From: JAIBJN01 sp963802795
GTDB taxonomy: Bacteria > Actinomycetota > Thermoleophilia > Gaiellales > Gaiellaceae
Length of the DNA: 64,000 nt
Direction: 5' to 3'
Assembly (NCBI GenBank): GCA_963802795.1
Contig: CAWDJV010000004.1
Coordinates: 186,001-250,000, forward strand
Below the pieces are notes generated by a model that had not been told where the DNA came from, searched no databases, and saw only the letters and a program-made list of their open reading frames with translations. Below are positions 8,682 through 16,979 of this stretch, piece by piece (position 1 is the first letter of the stretch; every line of letters begins with the position of its first letter). The position numbers and the translations under genes were made by a program.

Positions 8682-9359
8682 GTGGCCAAGAAGGATCGCG
8701 TCCCCACCCCGCCCAAGCGCCCGGTCCAGGCGCCGCAGCCGTACCACCAGGAGCGCGACACGCGCCGCTCCCGGCTGATCTTCATCGGCATCGGCGCGCT
8801 GATCCTGGTCGGCGCGGCCGCGGTCGGGATCGCCTTCGCCATGTCCGGCGGGAACGACGACGCCTCGGGCCCCGTCGGCTCGTCGGGCGACTGCGAAGTC
8901 CAGACGTTCAAGGCGCTCGGGAGAGATCACGTCGCGGAGCTCCCCGAGGACTACGAGTACAACTCGGTTCCCGCGACGAGCGGGTTCCACAACGCGCAGA
9001 CGGCGATCTGGAACCTCTACGACCAGCCCGTCCCGCAGATCAACTCCCTCCACAACCTGGAGCACGGCGGCGTCGTCGTCCAGTACGGCAGCGGGGTGCC
9101 CGAGGCCACGACGGCCCAGATCGCCGACTGGTACCAGGAGGATCCGCGCGGGCTGATCGTCGCGCCCCTCGTCCCCGAGTTCGAGGAGGAGGAGCCCGCA
9201 CTAGCGGACGAGGTCGTTCTCACCTCCTGGACGCACATGATGCGGTGCTCGACCTTCGACGAAGAGGCGTTCGACGGCTTCATCGAGGACTACCGAGGTC
9301 CCCAGGGCGACGCGCCCGAGAAGTTCCCCCTCGACTCGTTACAGCAGGGCTCCAACTAG
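8682..9359 (+). CDS. DUF3105 domain-containing membrane protein
   Basis: A 225-residue protein. A basic, proline-rich cytoplasmic tail (1-30, with PTPPKRPVQAPQPYHQERD) precedes one membrane helix (32-54). The extracytoplasmic DUF3105 domain follows, with the signature YNSVPATSGFHNAQ, PQINSLHNLEHGGVVVQYG and DEVVLTSWTHMMRC. The conserved His residues (GFH, LEHGG, WTHMM) and two Cys (C in GDCEVQ, C in MMRC) could bind metal or form a disulfide; this is inference. DUF3105 proteins are common in actinobacteria and lack an established function. Confidence 0.88.
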   Translation: MAKKDRVPTPPKRPVQAPQPYHQERDTRRSRLIFIGIGALILVGAAAVGIAFAMSGGNDDASGPVGSSGDCEVQTFKALGRDHVAELPEDYEYNSVPATSGFHNAQTAIWNLYDQPVPQINSLHNLEHGGVVVQYGSGVPEATTAQIADWYQEDPRGLIVAPLVPEFEEEEPALADEVVLTSWTHMMRCSTFDEEAFDGFIEDYRGPQGDAPEKFPLDSLQQGSN

Positions 9360-9373
9360 ACGACCCCAAGCGC

Positions 9374-9456
9374 GCCGGGGTGGCGGAACGGTAGACGCGG
9401 GGGGCTTAAAACCCTCTGCCCGCAAGGGCGTGTGAGTTCGAATCTCACCCCCGGCA
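9374..9456 (+). tRNA. tRNA-Leu (anticodon TAA)
   Basis: 83 nt. Acceptor stem GCCGGGG / CCCCGGC with discriminator A, D-arm containing GGTAGAC, anticodon stem GGGGG / CCCTC around loop CTTAAAA (anticodon TAA), a long class II variable arm (GCCCGCAAGGGC) and the T-loop GTTCGAATC. No CCA is encoded. It reads UUA and UUG, codons that should be very rare at this G+C content. Confidence 0.95.
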
Positions 9457-9605
9457 CTCGACTTCGAGTTCCCGCCTGCGGCAAATCCTGTCTCTTCGGC
9501 CAGGTATGCCCGGAAACTCTTGGAATCCGGCGCCCAAAAGCTCATGCTGAACTCTCCAGCAGTCCCGCGGGTGGCGGGACGGAATTTCGGAGGGGAGCAG
9601 CAAGA

Positions 9606-11417
9606 ATGCATGGAACGCACGCACCACGGGCGATCGCGGGCCTCCTGGTCCTGCTGGTCGCCGTTGCGGCGTGGGGCGTCGCGCCCGCCACGGGAGCGAC
9701 AACCTCACCTGAGGCACTCACGGGCGAATGCCCGACGATCATGCCTCTGGACCAGGTCTCGACCGGGATGCGGGGCACCGCGGTCTCGGTCACGCGAGGG
9801 CGGACGCTCTCGACGTTCGATGCCGAGGTGCTCGGCGTCCTGCGCGACGCCGTGGGGCCCGGGCGCCACATCATCATCGCCGACCTGTCGGGCCCGGTCG
9901 TGGACGCGGCCGGCGGGCTCTGGGCCGGCGCCTCCGGCTCGCCCGTCTTCTTCCGCGACCCGAGCACCGGCAGGGACGAGCTCGCCGGCGCGATCGCCTA
10001 CGGGCTCGCAGGGGGCGGATCGACGCTTGCGGGCCTGACCCCGGCCGAGGACATGCAGGCGCTGCTCGAGGACGGCGCCGACGCGGCCCTCTTCGACAGT
10101 CGGGCAATCGCCGTTCCGAAGGGGCTCGCCATGAGAATGTCCGAGGCCACCGGCCTCTCGGTCGTCGAGACCGGCACGATCACGCGCCTGCGGACCCCGC
10201 TCTCGGCCTCCGGGCTGACCGACCGGGGGCTGCGGCACATGCAGCGCGCGATCGACCGGCAGGGGCTGCCCTTCATCGCGTACATGGGCTCGTCCGCCTC
10301 GAGCACGCCGACGACCCCGCCCGGCAAGCTGCGCGCCGGCGACTCCTTCGCGGGAGCGATGTCCCTGGGCGACGTCACCGTCGCCGGGATCGGGACGACG
10401 ACGTTCGTCTGCGACGGGCAGGCGGTGGCCTTCGGCCATCCGTTCAACTGGACGGGCGAGACGACCATGGCGGCGCGGGCGGCCGACACGATCACGATCG
10501 TCGAGGATCCGATCTTCGGCTCCTACAAGCTCGCCAACATCGCGGAGAACGTCGGCACCCTCATGCAGGACCGGCTCGCCGGGATCGTCGCCGAGCTCGG
10601 CGACGGGCCGGTCGGCAACCCCGTCACGTCCACGGTGACCGACCTCGACACCGGCCGCACCCGTAGCGGCGAGAGCGAAGCCGTGATGCCGGACTTCCTC
10701 CCGTTCCTGTCCTTCTCGCACCTCTTCCAGAACATCGACGTGACGATCGACAGGATCGGCCCGGGAAGCTCCGAGATCGACTACACGATCCGCGGCACGC
10801 GGGACGGTGGGCGGACGTGGGCGCTGACGCGCTCCACCAGCTACGTGTCCGCCTTCGACATCTCCTTCGACTCGGTCCTCGAGCCCTCGTTCACCGCCGA
10901 GGTGCTCCAGGCCTTCGAGGACGAGGACATCGAGGTGACGAGCCTCGAGGTGCCGACGCTCGACATCAAGAGCGCGGTCGAGAGCTACCGGATCCGGAGC
11001 CTTCTCGTCTGGAACGGCGACCGCTACGTCACGCGGGAGTTCATTCGGGGCCGCGCGGGTAAGCTCATCCGGCTCCGGGTGGTGCTCAAGCCCACGCATC
11101 GCTCCGGAGCCCGGACGGTCGACCTCACGCTCAGGGTGCCCGACGACGCGAGGCGGGACGGCTACGTCGAAGTGGTGGGCGGCGGCTCGACCTTCGCGGA
11201 CATCCCGTGCTTCATCTTCGAGGAGGAGTGCGGGGAGGAATCGGCGGGGAGCTTCGACAAGCTGCTTGCGTCCTTCCGGAACCAGCCGAGCGGCGATGCA
11301 CTCGTGGCACGGCTCCACCTCGGAGCCGCGGAGACGGTCCGCGCCGAGAGGACGAAGACGCAGGACGCAGTGGTCACGGGCCAGCGCTTCCTCGGCTTCG
11401 ACCTCATTCGCAACTGA
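9606..11417 (+). CDS. Secreted SpoIVB-type peptidase S55 domain protein
   Basis: A 603-residue protein with a clear signal peptide (residues 1-30, hydrophobic core IAGLLVLLVAVAAWG). The N-terminal half carries the S55 features: MPLDQVSTGMRGTAVSV, the Ser motif WAGASGSPVFF (S112) and a His in VAFGHPFNWTG. In SpoIVB, Ser and His of such motifs are catalytic; that this protein is an active protease is inferred. A PDZ domain typical of SpoIVB is not obvious, and the C-terminal 300 residues look like beta-rich extracellular modules. The start is the ATG at 9606, preceded by GGAGGGG. A GTCCCGC / GCGGGAC hairpin lies in the leader at 9562-9580. No sporulation genes are nearby. Confidence 0.8.
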   Translation: MHGTHAPRAIAGLLVLLVAVAAWGVAPATGATTSPEALTGECPTIMPLDQVSTGMRGTAVSVTRGRTLSTFDAEVLGVLRDAVGPGRHIIIADLSGPVVDAAGGLWAGASGSPVFFRDPSTGRDELAGAIAYGLAGGGSTLAGLTPAEDMQALLEDGADAALFDSRAIAVPKGLAMRMSEATGLSVVETGTITRLRTPLSASGLTDRGLRHMQRAIDRQGLPFIAYMGSSASSTPTTPPGKLRAGDSFAGAMSLGDVTVAGIGTTTFVCDGQAVAFGHPFNWTGETTMAARAADTITIVEDPIFGSYKLANIAENVGTLMQDRLAGIVAELGDGPVGNPVTSTVTDLDTGRTRSGESEAVMPDFLPFLSFSHLFQNIDVTIDRIGPGSSEIDYTIRGTRDGGRTWALTRSTSYVSAFDISFDSVLEPSFTAEVLQAFEDEDIEVTSLEVPTLDIKSAVESYRIRSLLVWNGDRYVTREFIRGRAGKLIRLRVVLKPTHRSGARTVDLTLRVPDDARRDGYVEVVGGGSTFADIPCFIFEEECGEESAGSFDKLLASFRNQPSGDALVARLHLGAAETVRAERTKTQDAVVTGQRFLGFDLIRN

Positions 11418-11444
11418 GGCCTCGCGCGAGAGAGAATCGCGCCG

Positions 11445-11777
11445 ATGCTGCTGATCGGCGCGATTCTCCTTGCTCTGTTCTTGCTCCCGGACGGCTGGGC
11501 GCTGCCGGTCGTCCTCGTCGCGGCGATAATCGAGATCGGGGAGACGCTCTTCTGGGTCTGGCTCAGCCGGCGCCGCAGCGTGCAGATGGGCCCCGAGACG
11601 CTGATAGGGGCGACCGGAGAGGTCGTGAGCGCTTGCACGCCTCTCGGGCAGGTGCGGGTGGGGGGCGAGCTCTGGCGCGCCCGCTGCGAGGAGTGGGCGG
11701 AGCCCGGCGACCGAGTGCGCGTTCGAGCGCTGTCGGACCTCACGCTCGTAGTCGAGCGTGCGAAGATCGACACGTGA
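11445..11777 (+). CDS. NfeD-like membrane protein
   Basis: A 110-residue protein with two hydrophobic helices (about 1-20 and 21-43) followed by a small OB-fold domain of NfeD type (GPETLIGATGEVVS, GQVRVGGELWRARC, GDRVRVRAL). NfeD proteins partner stomatin/SPFH or ClpP-class proteins in membrane microdomains, but no such partner is adjacent. Its stop overlaps the CBS gene start by 4 bases, so the two are probably co-expressed. Length matches the short NfeD1b class. Confidence 0.85.
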   Translation: MLLIGAILLALFLLPDGWALPVVLVAAIIEIGETLFWVWLSRRRSVQMGPETLIGATGEVVSACTPLGQVRVGGELWRARCEEWAEPGDRVRVRALSDLTLVVERAKIDT

Positions 11778-12181
11778 TCGTCCGCGAGGCACTCGTCGCC
11801 GACCCCCCGGTCCTCCAGGGGAGCGTGCCCGCGCAGCAGGCCGCGGCTCTGCTCGCGAAGCCGCACGTCGAAAGCGTGCTCGCTGCCGACGGCCACTATC
11901 TGCTCGGCTGCGTCACGAAGGACGCGATCGTCGCCGCCGTCGCGGACGGCCGCGACCTGCTGTCGCTGACGGCGGGAGACCTCGCCGATCCGGACGTGCC
12001 CACCGTCGGGCCCGAGACCGCGCTCGACGCGGCTCTCCTCCTCATGGCCGAGCAGGGGGTCGAGCGGCTCGCCGTCGTGGACGACGGCCGACTGCTCGGC
12101 ATTCTCCCGCGAGAGCCGGTGCTGCGAAGGCTCGCCGAGGAAGAGCCTCCGCCCGAGCCGGACGATCAGCAGCAGGTGTAG
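11774..12181 (+). CDS. CBS domain-containing protein
   Basis: A 135-residue protein composed of a CBS-domain pair (Bateman module): first domain about 1-60 with LGCVTKDAIVAAVADG, second about 65-125 with VPTVGPETALDAALLLM and LAVVDDGRLLGILPRE. Such stand-alone modules bind adenosyl ligands such as AMP or ATP and regulate partners. The GTG at 11774 overlaps the NfeD stop (GTGA), which sets the start. Its 3' end overlaps the convergent Ppx gene by 16 bases. Confidence 0.85.
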   Translation: MIVREALVADPPVLQGSVPAQQAAALLAKPHVESVLAADGHYLLGCVTKDAIVAAVADGRDLLSLTAGDLADPDVPTVGPETALDAALLLMAEQGVERLAVVDDGRLLGILPREPVLRRLAEEEPPPEPDDQQQV

Positions 12182-13126
12182 GCGCCGGGCGGCGCGTCCC
12201 CCTCGACGCGCTCCGGGAGCTCCGACGCTGCGAGCGCCGCTCCGTGCATCAGGTCGTGCTCGCTCACCTCGAGCCCGTCGAGGCCCGCTCGACGAAGCAC
12301 CTCCGCCACCACGATCACGCCTGCGAGGATCACCGGGGCGCGGTCGGGGTGCATGCCGCGCAACGCCCGGATCTCTTCGACCGGTAGGCCCGCGAGCTGC
12401 TCTGCCCTCTCGTCGATCCACGAGCTGGACAGGCGGTGACGGTGGACGAGTGCGGGGTCCTCCTCGGCCAGGCCGAGGGAGAGCACCGCGAGAGTCGTGA
12501 CGGTCCCTGCGACCCCGACCGCATGCACCGGGCCGCGGATCTGTCGGGAAGCGCTCCTCGAGCAGCCCTCGCACGTGGCGTCGGCAGGCCTCGATCTCGT
12601 CGGCCGCCGGCGGGTCCGAGCGGAAGAAGCGCTCGGTCAGCCGGACGCAGCCGAGGTCGAGGCTCTCGTGCCACGCGATCCCGTCCGGGCCTCCGACCAC
12701 GAGCTCCGTCGAGCCCCCGCCCACGTCGACGACCAGCGTCCCGGAAGGAAGCTCACGCCCGGCCGCCACGCCGCGGTAGGTCAGGAGGGCCTCGTCGTCG
12801 CCCGAGAGGAGGCGCGTGTCGAAGCCGTAGCTCCATTCGATCTCGCCGAGAAAAGCCTCGCCGTTCTCGGCATCGCGGACGGCGCTCGTGGCCACTGCCA
12901 GCGTGCGGTCGGCCCCGCGCGCGTCGAGCGCCCGCCGGTAGTCGGCGAGGACGTTACGGACCCGGGCGACCGCGGTGGGGAGGAGGAGCCGCCGCACGTC
13001 CACCTCCTCGCCGAGCCGCGTGATGGTCAGGCGGCGGTCGAGCTCGCGCACGACGCCGTCCTCGACGTCTGCGACGAGCAGGCGCGTCGAGTTCGTCCCC
13101 AGGTCGACGACGCCGACGCGCGTCAC
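12166..13126 (-). CDS. Ppx/GppA family phosphatase (frameshift near 12531)
   Basis: About 319 residues. Actin-like ASKHA fold with VGVVDLGTNSTRLLV (phosphate 1 loop), ATSAVRDAENGEAFL, TLVVDVGGGSTELVVGG (phosphate 2 loop) and, after the break, AVGVAGTVTTLAVLSLGL and MHPDRAPVILAGVIV. The frame is lost at the GGG of 12530-12532 (CCC on the coding strand); deleting one base rejoins DPRPVHAVGVAGTV. Members hydrolyse polyphosphate or pppGpp; this short form lacks the C-terminal HD-like domain and resembles the Ppx1/MTB-type actinobacterial proteins. The GTG start overlaps the preceding gene's stop (GTGA). Confidence 0.85.
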
Positions 13127-13443
13127 TTGCGGAGGTAGCTCGTGTGGAGCCGGCGCATCCCCCGACGTGCGTCCTGAAGCGACCTCGTCAGGACCGAGAG
13201 CCGCTCGAGAGACCCCTCGAGCTGGGCCCGCGCCCGCTCCGCCTCGGCGACGCGCTCCTGGGCGTGCGCCACCCTCACGTTGAGCGCCTCGGCCTCGGCC
13301 GCAAGCTCGTCGAGGCGGCTCTGGATGCGCTCCGCAGCGGCCGCGAGCGGCATGAGCCGTCGGATCGCGAACGCGGCGAAGATCGCAGTCGCGACGACCG
13401 CGAGGGCGAAGAATCCGAGCGCGAGCCACGTCCACCAGGGCAT
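13123..13443 (-). CDS. Small membrane protein with coiled coil
   Basis: A 106-residue protein with start ATG at 13443 (MPWWTWLALGFFALAVVA). One membrane helix (4-27) is followed by a charged heptad-type coiled coil (about 38-95, AERIQSRLDELAAEAEAL and similar). The position just before ppx and the tight overlap suggest co-transcription. It resembles the short septum-type FtsB/DivIC or hypothetical membrane-tethered coiled-coil proteins only in architecture; no family is assigned. The upstream open frame crosses the tRNA gene and is not coding. Confidence 0.65.
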   Translation of the reverse strand: MPWWTWLALGFFALAVVATAIFAAFAIRRLMPLAAAAERIQSRLDELAAEAEALNVRVAHAQERVAEAERARAQLEGSLERLSVLTRSLQDARRGMRRLHTSYLRK

Positions 13444-13454
13444 CGATCTGATGC

Positions 13455-13460
13455 TATCCT
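13455..13460 (+). promoter_or_regulatory. -10-like element TATCCT upstream of initiator tRNA
   Basis: TATCCT ends 11 nt before the tRNA 5' end at 13472, a suitable distance for a short tRNA leader. No good -35 match is visible upstream. Confidence 0.4.
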
Positions 13461-13471
13461 GGTGCTCGCGA

Positions 13472-13545
13472 CGCGGGGTGGAGCAGTCAGGTAGCTCGCC
13501 GGGCTCATAACCCGGAGGTCGCGGGTTCAAATCCCGCCCCCGCTA
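13472..13545 (+). tRNA. Initiator tRNA-fMet (anticodon CAT)
   Basis: 74 nt. The three G-C pairs closing the anticodon loop (CCGGG CTCATAA CCCGG), the AGGTAGCTCG D-arm region and the unpaired first acceptor position identify it as the initiator rather than elongator Met tRNA. The mismatch here is C1 against T72, where most bacteria have A72. No CCA is encoded. Confidence 0.93.
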
Positions 13546-13549
13546 CCTC

Positions 13550-13575
13550 GAAAGGCCCTGGAAACGGGGCCTTTC
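13550..13575 (+). terminator. Rho-independent-like terminator after tRNA-fMet
   Basis: Inverted repeat GAAAGGCCC / GGGCCTTTC with an 8-nt loop, 5 nt after the tRNA. The stem ends in TTTCTCATT, a modest T-rich tail, so it probably terminates the tRNA transcript. Confidence 0.7.
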
Positions 13576-13708
13576 TCATTCTCCGACCTTGAAACCGGAG
13601 GGAAGACTTTTGCCCAACTTTTGCCCGACCCGCTGCAGCCGAACGAACGGTGATGAAGCTCTCCTCAACGATCGGGTCCTGGGCTCGTGAAGGAACTGGC
13701 GCGCCAAG

Positions 13709-14176
13709 GTGGCCGCCCGAGTGTCTGATCGAGTGGAGCATCTGACCGCGGCCCAGAAGGCCGACCTCGAGACACAGCTGGCGGAGCTCGAGGGTCCGAA
13801 GCGTGCCGAGGCTGTTCAAGCGATCAAGACCGCACGCGGTTTTGGAGACCTCTCTGAGAACTTCGAGTACCACGCCGCAAAAAACGAGCAGGGACTCCTG
13901 GAGCGGCGCATCACGATCCTCCGTAACCGCCTGCAAGGTGCGGTGCTGATCGACGAGGAAGCGGCCGCTGCTAGCGAAAAGGTCTCAGTCGGGTCGCGGG
14001 TCACCATCGATCGAGACGACGGCGAGACGATGGACGTTGAGATCTCGAGCGTTGGCGGTGTCTCCCCCGACTCCCCGCTCGGGAAGGCGCTGATCGGGAC
14101 GAAAGTCGGCGACGAAGTCGTCGTCGAGGCGCCCATCGGAATCTGGCGCGCCCGCGTTACCTCGATCGGCCGCTAA
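13709..14176 (+). CDS. greA: Transcription elongation factor GreA
   Basis: A 155-residue protein of normal GreA length. The N-terminal antiparallel coiled coil carries the hallmark ARGFGDLSENFEYHAAKNEQG with the acidic tip (DLSEN) that reaches the RNA polymerase active site and stimulates cleavage of backtracked RNA. The C-terminal FKBP-like domain shows GSRVTIDRDDG, SPDSPLGKALIGTKVGDEV and ITSIGR-like VTSIGR ending. The GTG at 13709 is used, but a second in-frame GTG at 13721 is possible. Stands alone between the tRNA and the ArsR gene. Confidence 0.93.
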   Translation: MAARVSDRVEHLTAAQKADLETQLAELEGPKRAEAVQAIKTARGFGDLSENFEYHAAKNEQGLLERRITILRNRLQGAVLIDEEAAAASEKVSVGSRVTIDRDDGETMDVEISSVGGVSPDSPLGKALIGTKVGDEVVVEAPIGIWRARVTSIGR

Positions 14177-14217
14177 CCCTCTGGGCACGTGCGACTCTGC
14201 CCGCTCCTGTATAAGCC

Positions 14218-14251
14218 TTGACAGGCATATACTGATTATGGAATATATGCC
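14218..14251 (+). promoter_or_regulatory. Promoter with palindromic operator for the ArsR-SRPBCC operon
   Basis: TTGACA (14218-14223), a 17-nt spacer and GAATAT (14241-14246) form a near-consensus promoter. Laid over it is a perfect inverted repeat, GGCATATA (14224-14231) and TATATGCC (14244-14251), with a 12-nt centre. The expected start point falls 1-3 nt before the ATG at 14255, so the message would be essentially leaderless. The palindrome covers spacer and -10, where a bound ArsR-type dimer would block polymerase; autoregulation is inferred. The AT-rich sequence stands out from its surroundings. Confidence 0.75.
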
Positions 14252-14254
14252 GAG

Positions 14255-14569
14255 ATGCCGAGGGAAGCGTTCGCGGTGCTCTCGGAGCCGACGAGGCTTC
14301 GGATCCTGGAGGAGCTCCGGGCGTCGGAGAGCAGCGTCGGCGACCTCGTCGCGCGGCTCAGCGTGAGCCAGCCGACGATGTCCAAGCACCTGAAGGTGCT
14401 CCGCGAGGCTGGCTTCGTCTCGTGCAGGCCTGCCGCCCAGCAACGCATCTATCGCATCGAATCGCGTCCGTTCGAGGCCGTCGAGGAGTGGCTGGCGCCG
14501 TACCGCCGCCTCTGGACGGAGCGCCTCGACGCCCTGGAGCGCCACCTCGACAGCCAGGAGGAACGATGA
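14255..14569 (+). CDS. ArsR-family winged-helix transcriptional regulator
   Basis: A 104-residue protein, almost entirely one wHTH domain: AFAVLSEPTRLRILEEL, then VGDLVARLSVSQPTMSKHLKVL (recognition helix) and the wing AGFVSCRPAAQQRIYRI. No metal-binding cysteine motif (CxC) is present, so it is likely a non-metal ArsR of the kind paired with SRPBCC/AHSA1 proteins. It is preceded by a palindrome that is its probable operator. Its stop overlaps the next start (ATGA). Confidence 0.9.
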   Translation: MPREAFAVLSEPTRLRILEELRASESSVGDLVARLSVSQPTMSKHLKVLREAGFVSCRPAAQQRIYRIESRPFEAVEEWLAPYRRLWTERLDALERHLDSQEER

Positions 14570-15105
14570 ACCGTGACACCTTCGAGCCGGGGCCGCTCGC
14601 GGAGGTCGACTACCTTGCGAACGAGGACGGGTGGACGCTGGTGTTCGTCCGCGAGCTGGCACATCAACCCGAGCAGGTCTGGGCGGCCCTCACCGACCCC
14701 GCCCAGCTGCGCGAGTGGGCGCCGTTCACTGCCGATCGGAGCCTGGGCGCGGAGGGCGAGGCGACGCTGACCATGATCGACGACGAAACGGAAGAGGAGC
14801 TCCCGGCCGTGGTGAGACGCGCAGAACGGCCGCGGGTGCTCGAGTACTCCTGGGGCGACGACCTGCTGCGCTGGGACCTCTCCCCGACGGGATCCGGGAC
14901 ACGGCTCACGCTCCGGCACACCGTCGGAGACCAGGACCTGCTGCCGAAGGTCGCGGCCGGCTGGCACATCTGCCTCGACGTGGCCGACCGGCTGCTCGAC
15001 GGAAGCCCTGTCGGGCCGATCGTCGGGGACGCAGCGAAGAATTTCGGCTGGGATGAGCTACGCGACGCCTACGCCGAGGAGCTCGGCAGCGCAGGCGCCG
15101 CGTAG
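14566..15105 (+). CDS. SRPBCC (AHSA1/START-like) family protein
   Basis: A 179-residue helix-grip protein. It shows LVFVRELAHQPEQVWAALTD at the N-terminus, LREWAPFTADRSLG, an acidic strand region and a long C-terminal helix (AAGWHICLDVADRLLDG). Members bind hydrophobic ligands or act as polyketide cyclase-like or stress proteins. Coupled to an ArsR regulator by a 4-base overlap, a common pairing in actinobacteria in which the ligand of one is thought to signal through the other. The substrate is unknown. Confidence 0.88.
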   Translation: MNRDTFEPGPLAEVDYLANEDGWTLVFVRELAHQPEQVWAALTDPAQLREWAPFTADRSLGAEGEATLTMIDDETEEELPAVVRRAERPRVLEYSWGDDLLRWDLSPTGSGTRLTLRHTVGDQDLLPKVAAGWHICLDVADRLLDGSPVGPIVGDAAKNFGWDELRDAYAEELGSAGAA

Positions 15106-15116
15106 ACGACGTCAGC

Positions 15117-16907
15117 TCACTTCTTGGATGGTGCGATCATCGCGCTCCCGCCGCCGCGCCGGACCGGCTCGGCCGCCGCCAGCACGCGTCCATCGCGGAG
15201 GAACTCGATCCCGGTCGCCGCGCCGATCTCGGGGCTCGGCGCCAGCACCTGTCCGTAGACCGTCGTCAGCTCCTGGGCGAGCGGCGAGCTCAGGAAGGCC
15301 GCCTCCGCGAGAGTCGACGCGGTGTTGCGCTGCGTCGCCCGCGGAGCGGCGATCGCCTCGGGCAGCGTCGCCCCGAGATCGAGGCGGTCGAGGAGGATCT
15401 GAAGAACGGTCGTGATGATCGTCGAGCCTCCGGGCGAGCCGAGCGCGAGGAGCGGCTTCCGGCCGTCGAGGACGATCGTCGGGCTCATCGAGCTGCGCGG
15501 GCGCTTGCCGCCCTCGACGCGGTTGGGGTGGGTCAGCGAGTCGAAGTTGAAGTCGGTCAGCTCGTTGTTGAGCAGGAAGCCCCAGCCGGGCACGACGATC
15601 CCGTTGCCCCCGGTGGACTCGATCGTGAACGTGTAGGAGACGACCGTTCCCTTGCGGTCGGAGACGGTGACGTGCGTCGTCGTGTCTCCCCGGGTCACGG
15701 TGGCAGCGGCCTGGCCGGCGCCCGCCCCGCCGCCGTCAAACGGGTAGGGATCGCCCGGAGCGACCGGGCTCGTCGCCGCGTGCGCCGGGTCGATGAGCGC
15801 CCGCCGCTCGGCGGCGAACCCGTCCGAGAGGAGACCTGTGAGCGGGACATCGAAGTAGTCCGGGTCGGCGAGATAGGCATTGCGGTCGGCGAACGAGAAG
15901 CGCGAGGCCTCCAGGTAGAGGTGGAACGCCTGTGCACGTGTCGCCGAGGCCAGGGGGTAGCCCTCGAGGATGTTCAGCGCCTCACCGACCGTGGAGCCGC
16001 CGCTCGAGGGCGGGCCCATGCCGTAGACCTCGAGTCCGCGGTAGCGGATCCGCGTGGGCTCCCGCTCGGGAGCGTCGTAGCCTGCGACGTCTTGCGCCGT
16101 CATGAGACCGGGCCGCCAGACGTGGTTCGCGTCGTCGTCCAGGGGCGGCTGCTGCGCCGCCTCGACCATCGCGTCGGCAATCTCGCCGCGGTAGAAGGCC
16201 TTGACGCCGCGCCGGGCGATCTGCTCGTACGTGCCCGCGAGGTCTGGGTTCCGGAAGACCGTGCCGACATCGCGCGGGGTCCCGTCGGCGTCGAGGTAGA
16301 GCTCCTCGGTGGAGGTGATGTCGTTGAAGTAGTCGACGTTCCCCAGTATCTGGTCGAAGAAGACCTGGTCGACGACAAAGCCCTCTCTGGCGACCTCGAT
16401 CGCCGGGCGGACCGCCTCGCGGAGCGACATCGTCCCGTAGCGCCGGAGCGCCTCCTGCCAGCCCCGCACGGTGCCGGGCACCCCGGCGGACAGGCCGCTG
16501 TAGCGGGCGTCGTTGAACGGAAGGGGGGTTCCGCCTGCCCAGAAGGAGTCGGGCGCCATGGCCGCCGGCGCGGTCTCGCGGGCGTCGATCGTCGTGATCT
16601 TCCCGCTCTTCGTCCGGATGACCATGAAGCCTCCGCCGCCGACGCCGCACGAGAACGGCTCCGTGACGCCGAGGACCGCGGCGGCCACGACCGCCGCATC
16701 GACCGCGTTCGCTCCGCGCCGAAGCGCGTCCACCGCGGCCGCCGTGGCGAGCACGTCGACCGTTGCCGCCGCTCCCCCGCGGCCGATCGCAGTCGGTTCC
16801 TTGACCGGGTCCGCTCCGGCTCCCGGCTTCGCCGTTGCGGCGGCCGGGGCGGCGACGAGCGCCAGTGTGGCGACGGTGAGCACCAGCCTGATCGAGCCGC
16901 GTCCCAT
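15117..16907 (-). CDS. ggt: Gamma-glutamyltransferase
   Basis: A 596-residue secreted N-terminal nucleophile hydrolase. Signal peptide about 1-26 (SIRLVLTVATLALVAAPAAA). The large-subunit region includes GGNAVDAAV-like GANAVDAAVVAAAVLGV, GVGGGGFMVI and ARETAPAAM. The autocleavage/nucleophile Thr lies in TRGDTTTHVTVSDRKG (about residue 400), followed by LNNELTDF and the SSMSPTIVL and LGSPGGSTIITTVLQ motifs of the substrate pocket. It transfers or hydrolyses the gamma-glutamyl group of glutathione-like compounds outside the membrane. A strong ribosome site (GGAGGGAG) precedes the ATG. Convergent with the SRPBCC gene. Confidence 0.93.
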   Translation of the reverse strand: MGRGSIRLVLTVATLALVAAPAAATAKPGAGADPVKEPTAIGRGGAAATVDVLATAAAVDALRRGANAVDAAVVAAAVLGVTEPFSCGVGGGGFMVIRTKSGKITTIDARETAPAAMAPDSFWAGGTPLPFNDARYSGLSAGVPGTVRGWQEALRRYGTMSLREAVRPAIEVAREGFVVDQVFFDQILGNVDYFNDITSTEELYLDADGTPRDVGTVFRNPDLAGTYEQIARRGVKAFYRGEIADAMVEAAQQPPLDDDANHVWRPGLMTAQDVAGYDAPEREPTRIRYRGLEVYGMGPPSSGGSTVGEALNILEGYPLASATRAQAFHLYLEASRFSFADRNAYLADPDYFDVPLTGLLSDGFAAERRALIDPAHAATSPVAPGDPYPFDGGGAGAGQAAATVTRGDTTTHVTVSDRKGTVVSYTFTIESTGGNGIVVPGWGFLLNNELTDFNFDSLTHPNRVEGGKRPRSSMSPTIVLDGRKPLLALGSPGGSTIITTVLQILLDRLDLGATLPEAIAAPRATQRNTASTLAEAAFLSSPLAQELTTVYGQVLAPSPEIGAATGIEFLRDGRVLAAAEPVRRGGGSAMIAPSKK

Positions 16908-16979
16908 GAGATCTCCCTCCGTCTAGTGTCTCCTCGGTCGCTACCCGGACTCCGGCCGGACCGAACACGCCTCCGGCCG

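Noticed and set aside
14566..15105. A longer start for the SRPBCC gene at 14422
   Set aside because: The extension overlaps most of the ArsR gene in another frame and lacks conservation; the ATGA overlap at 14566 is the natural start.
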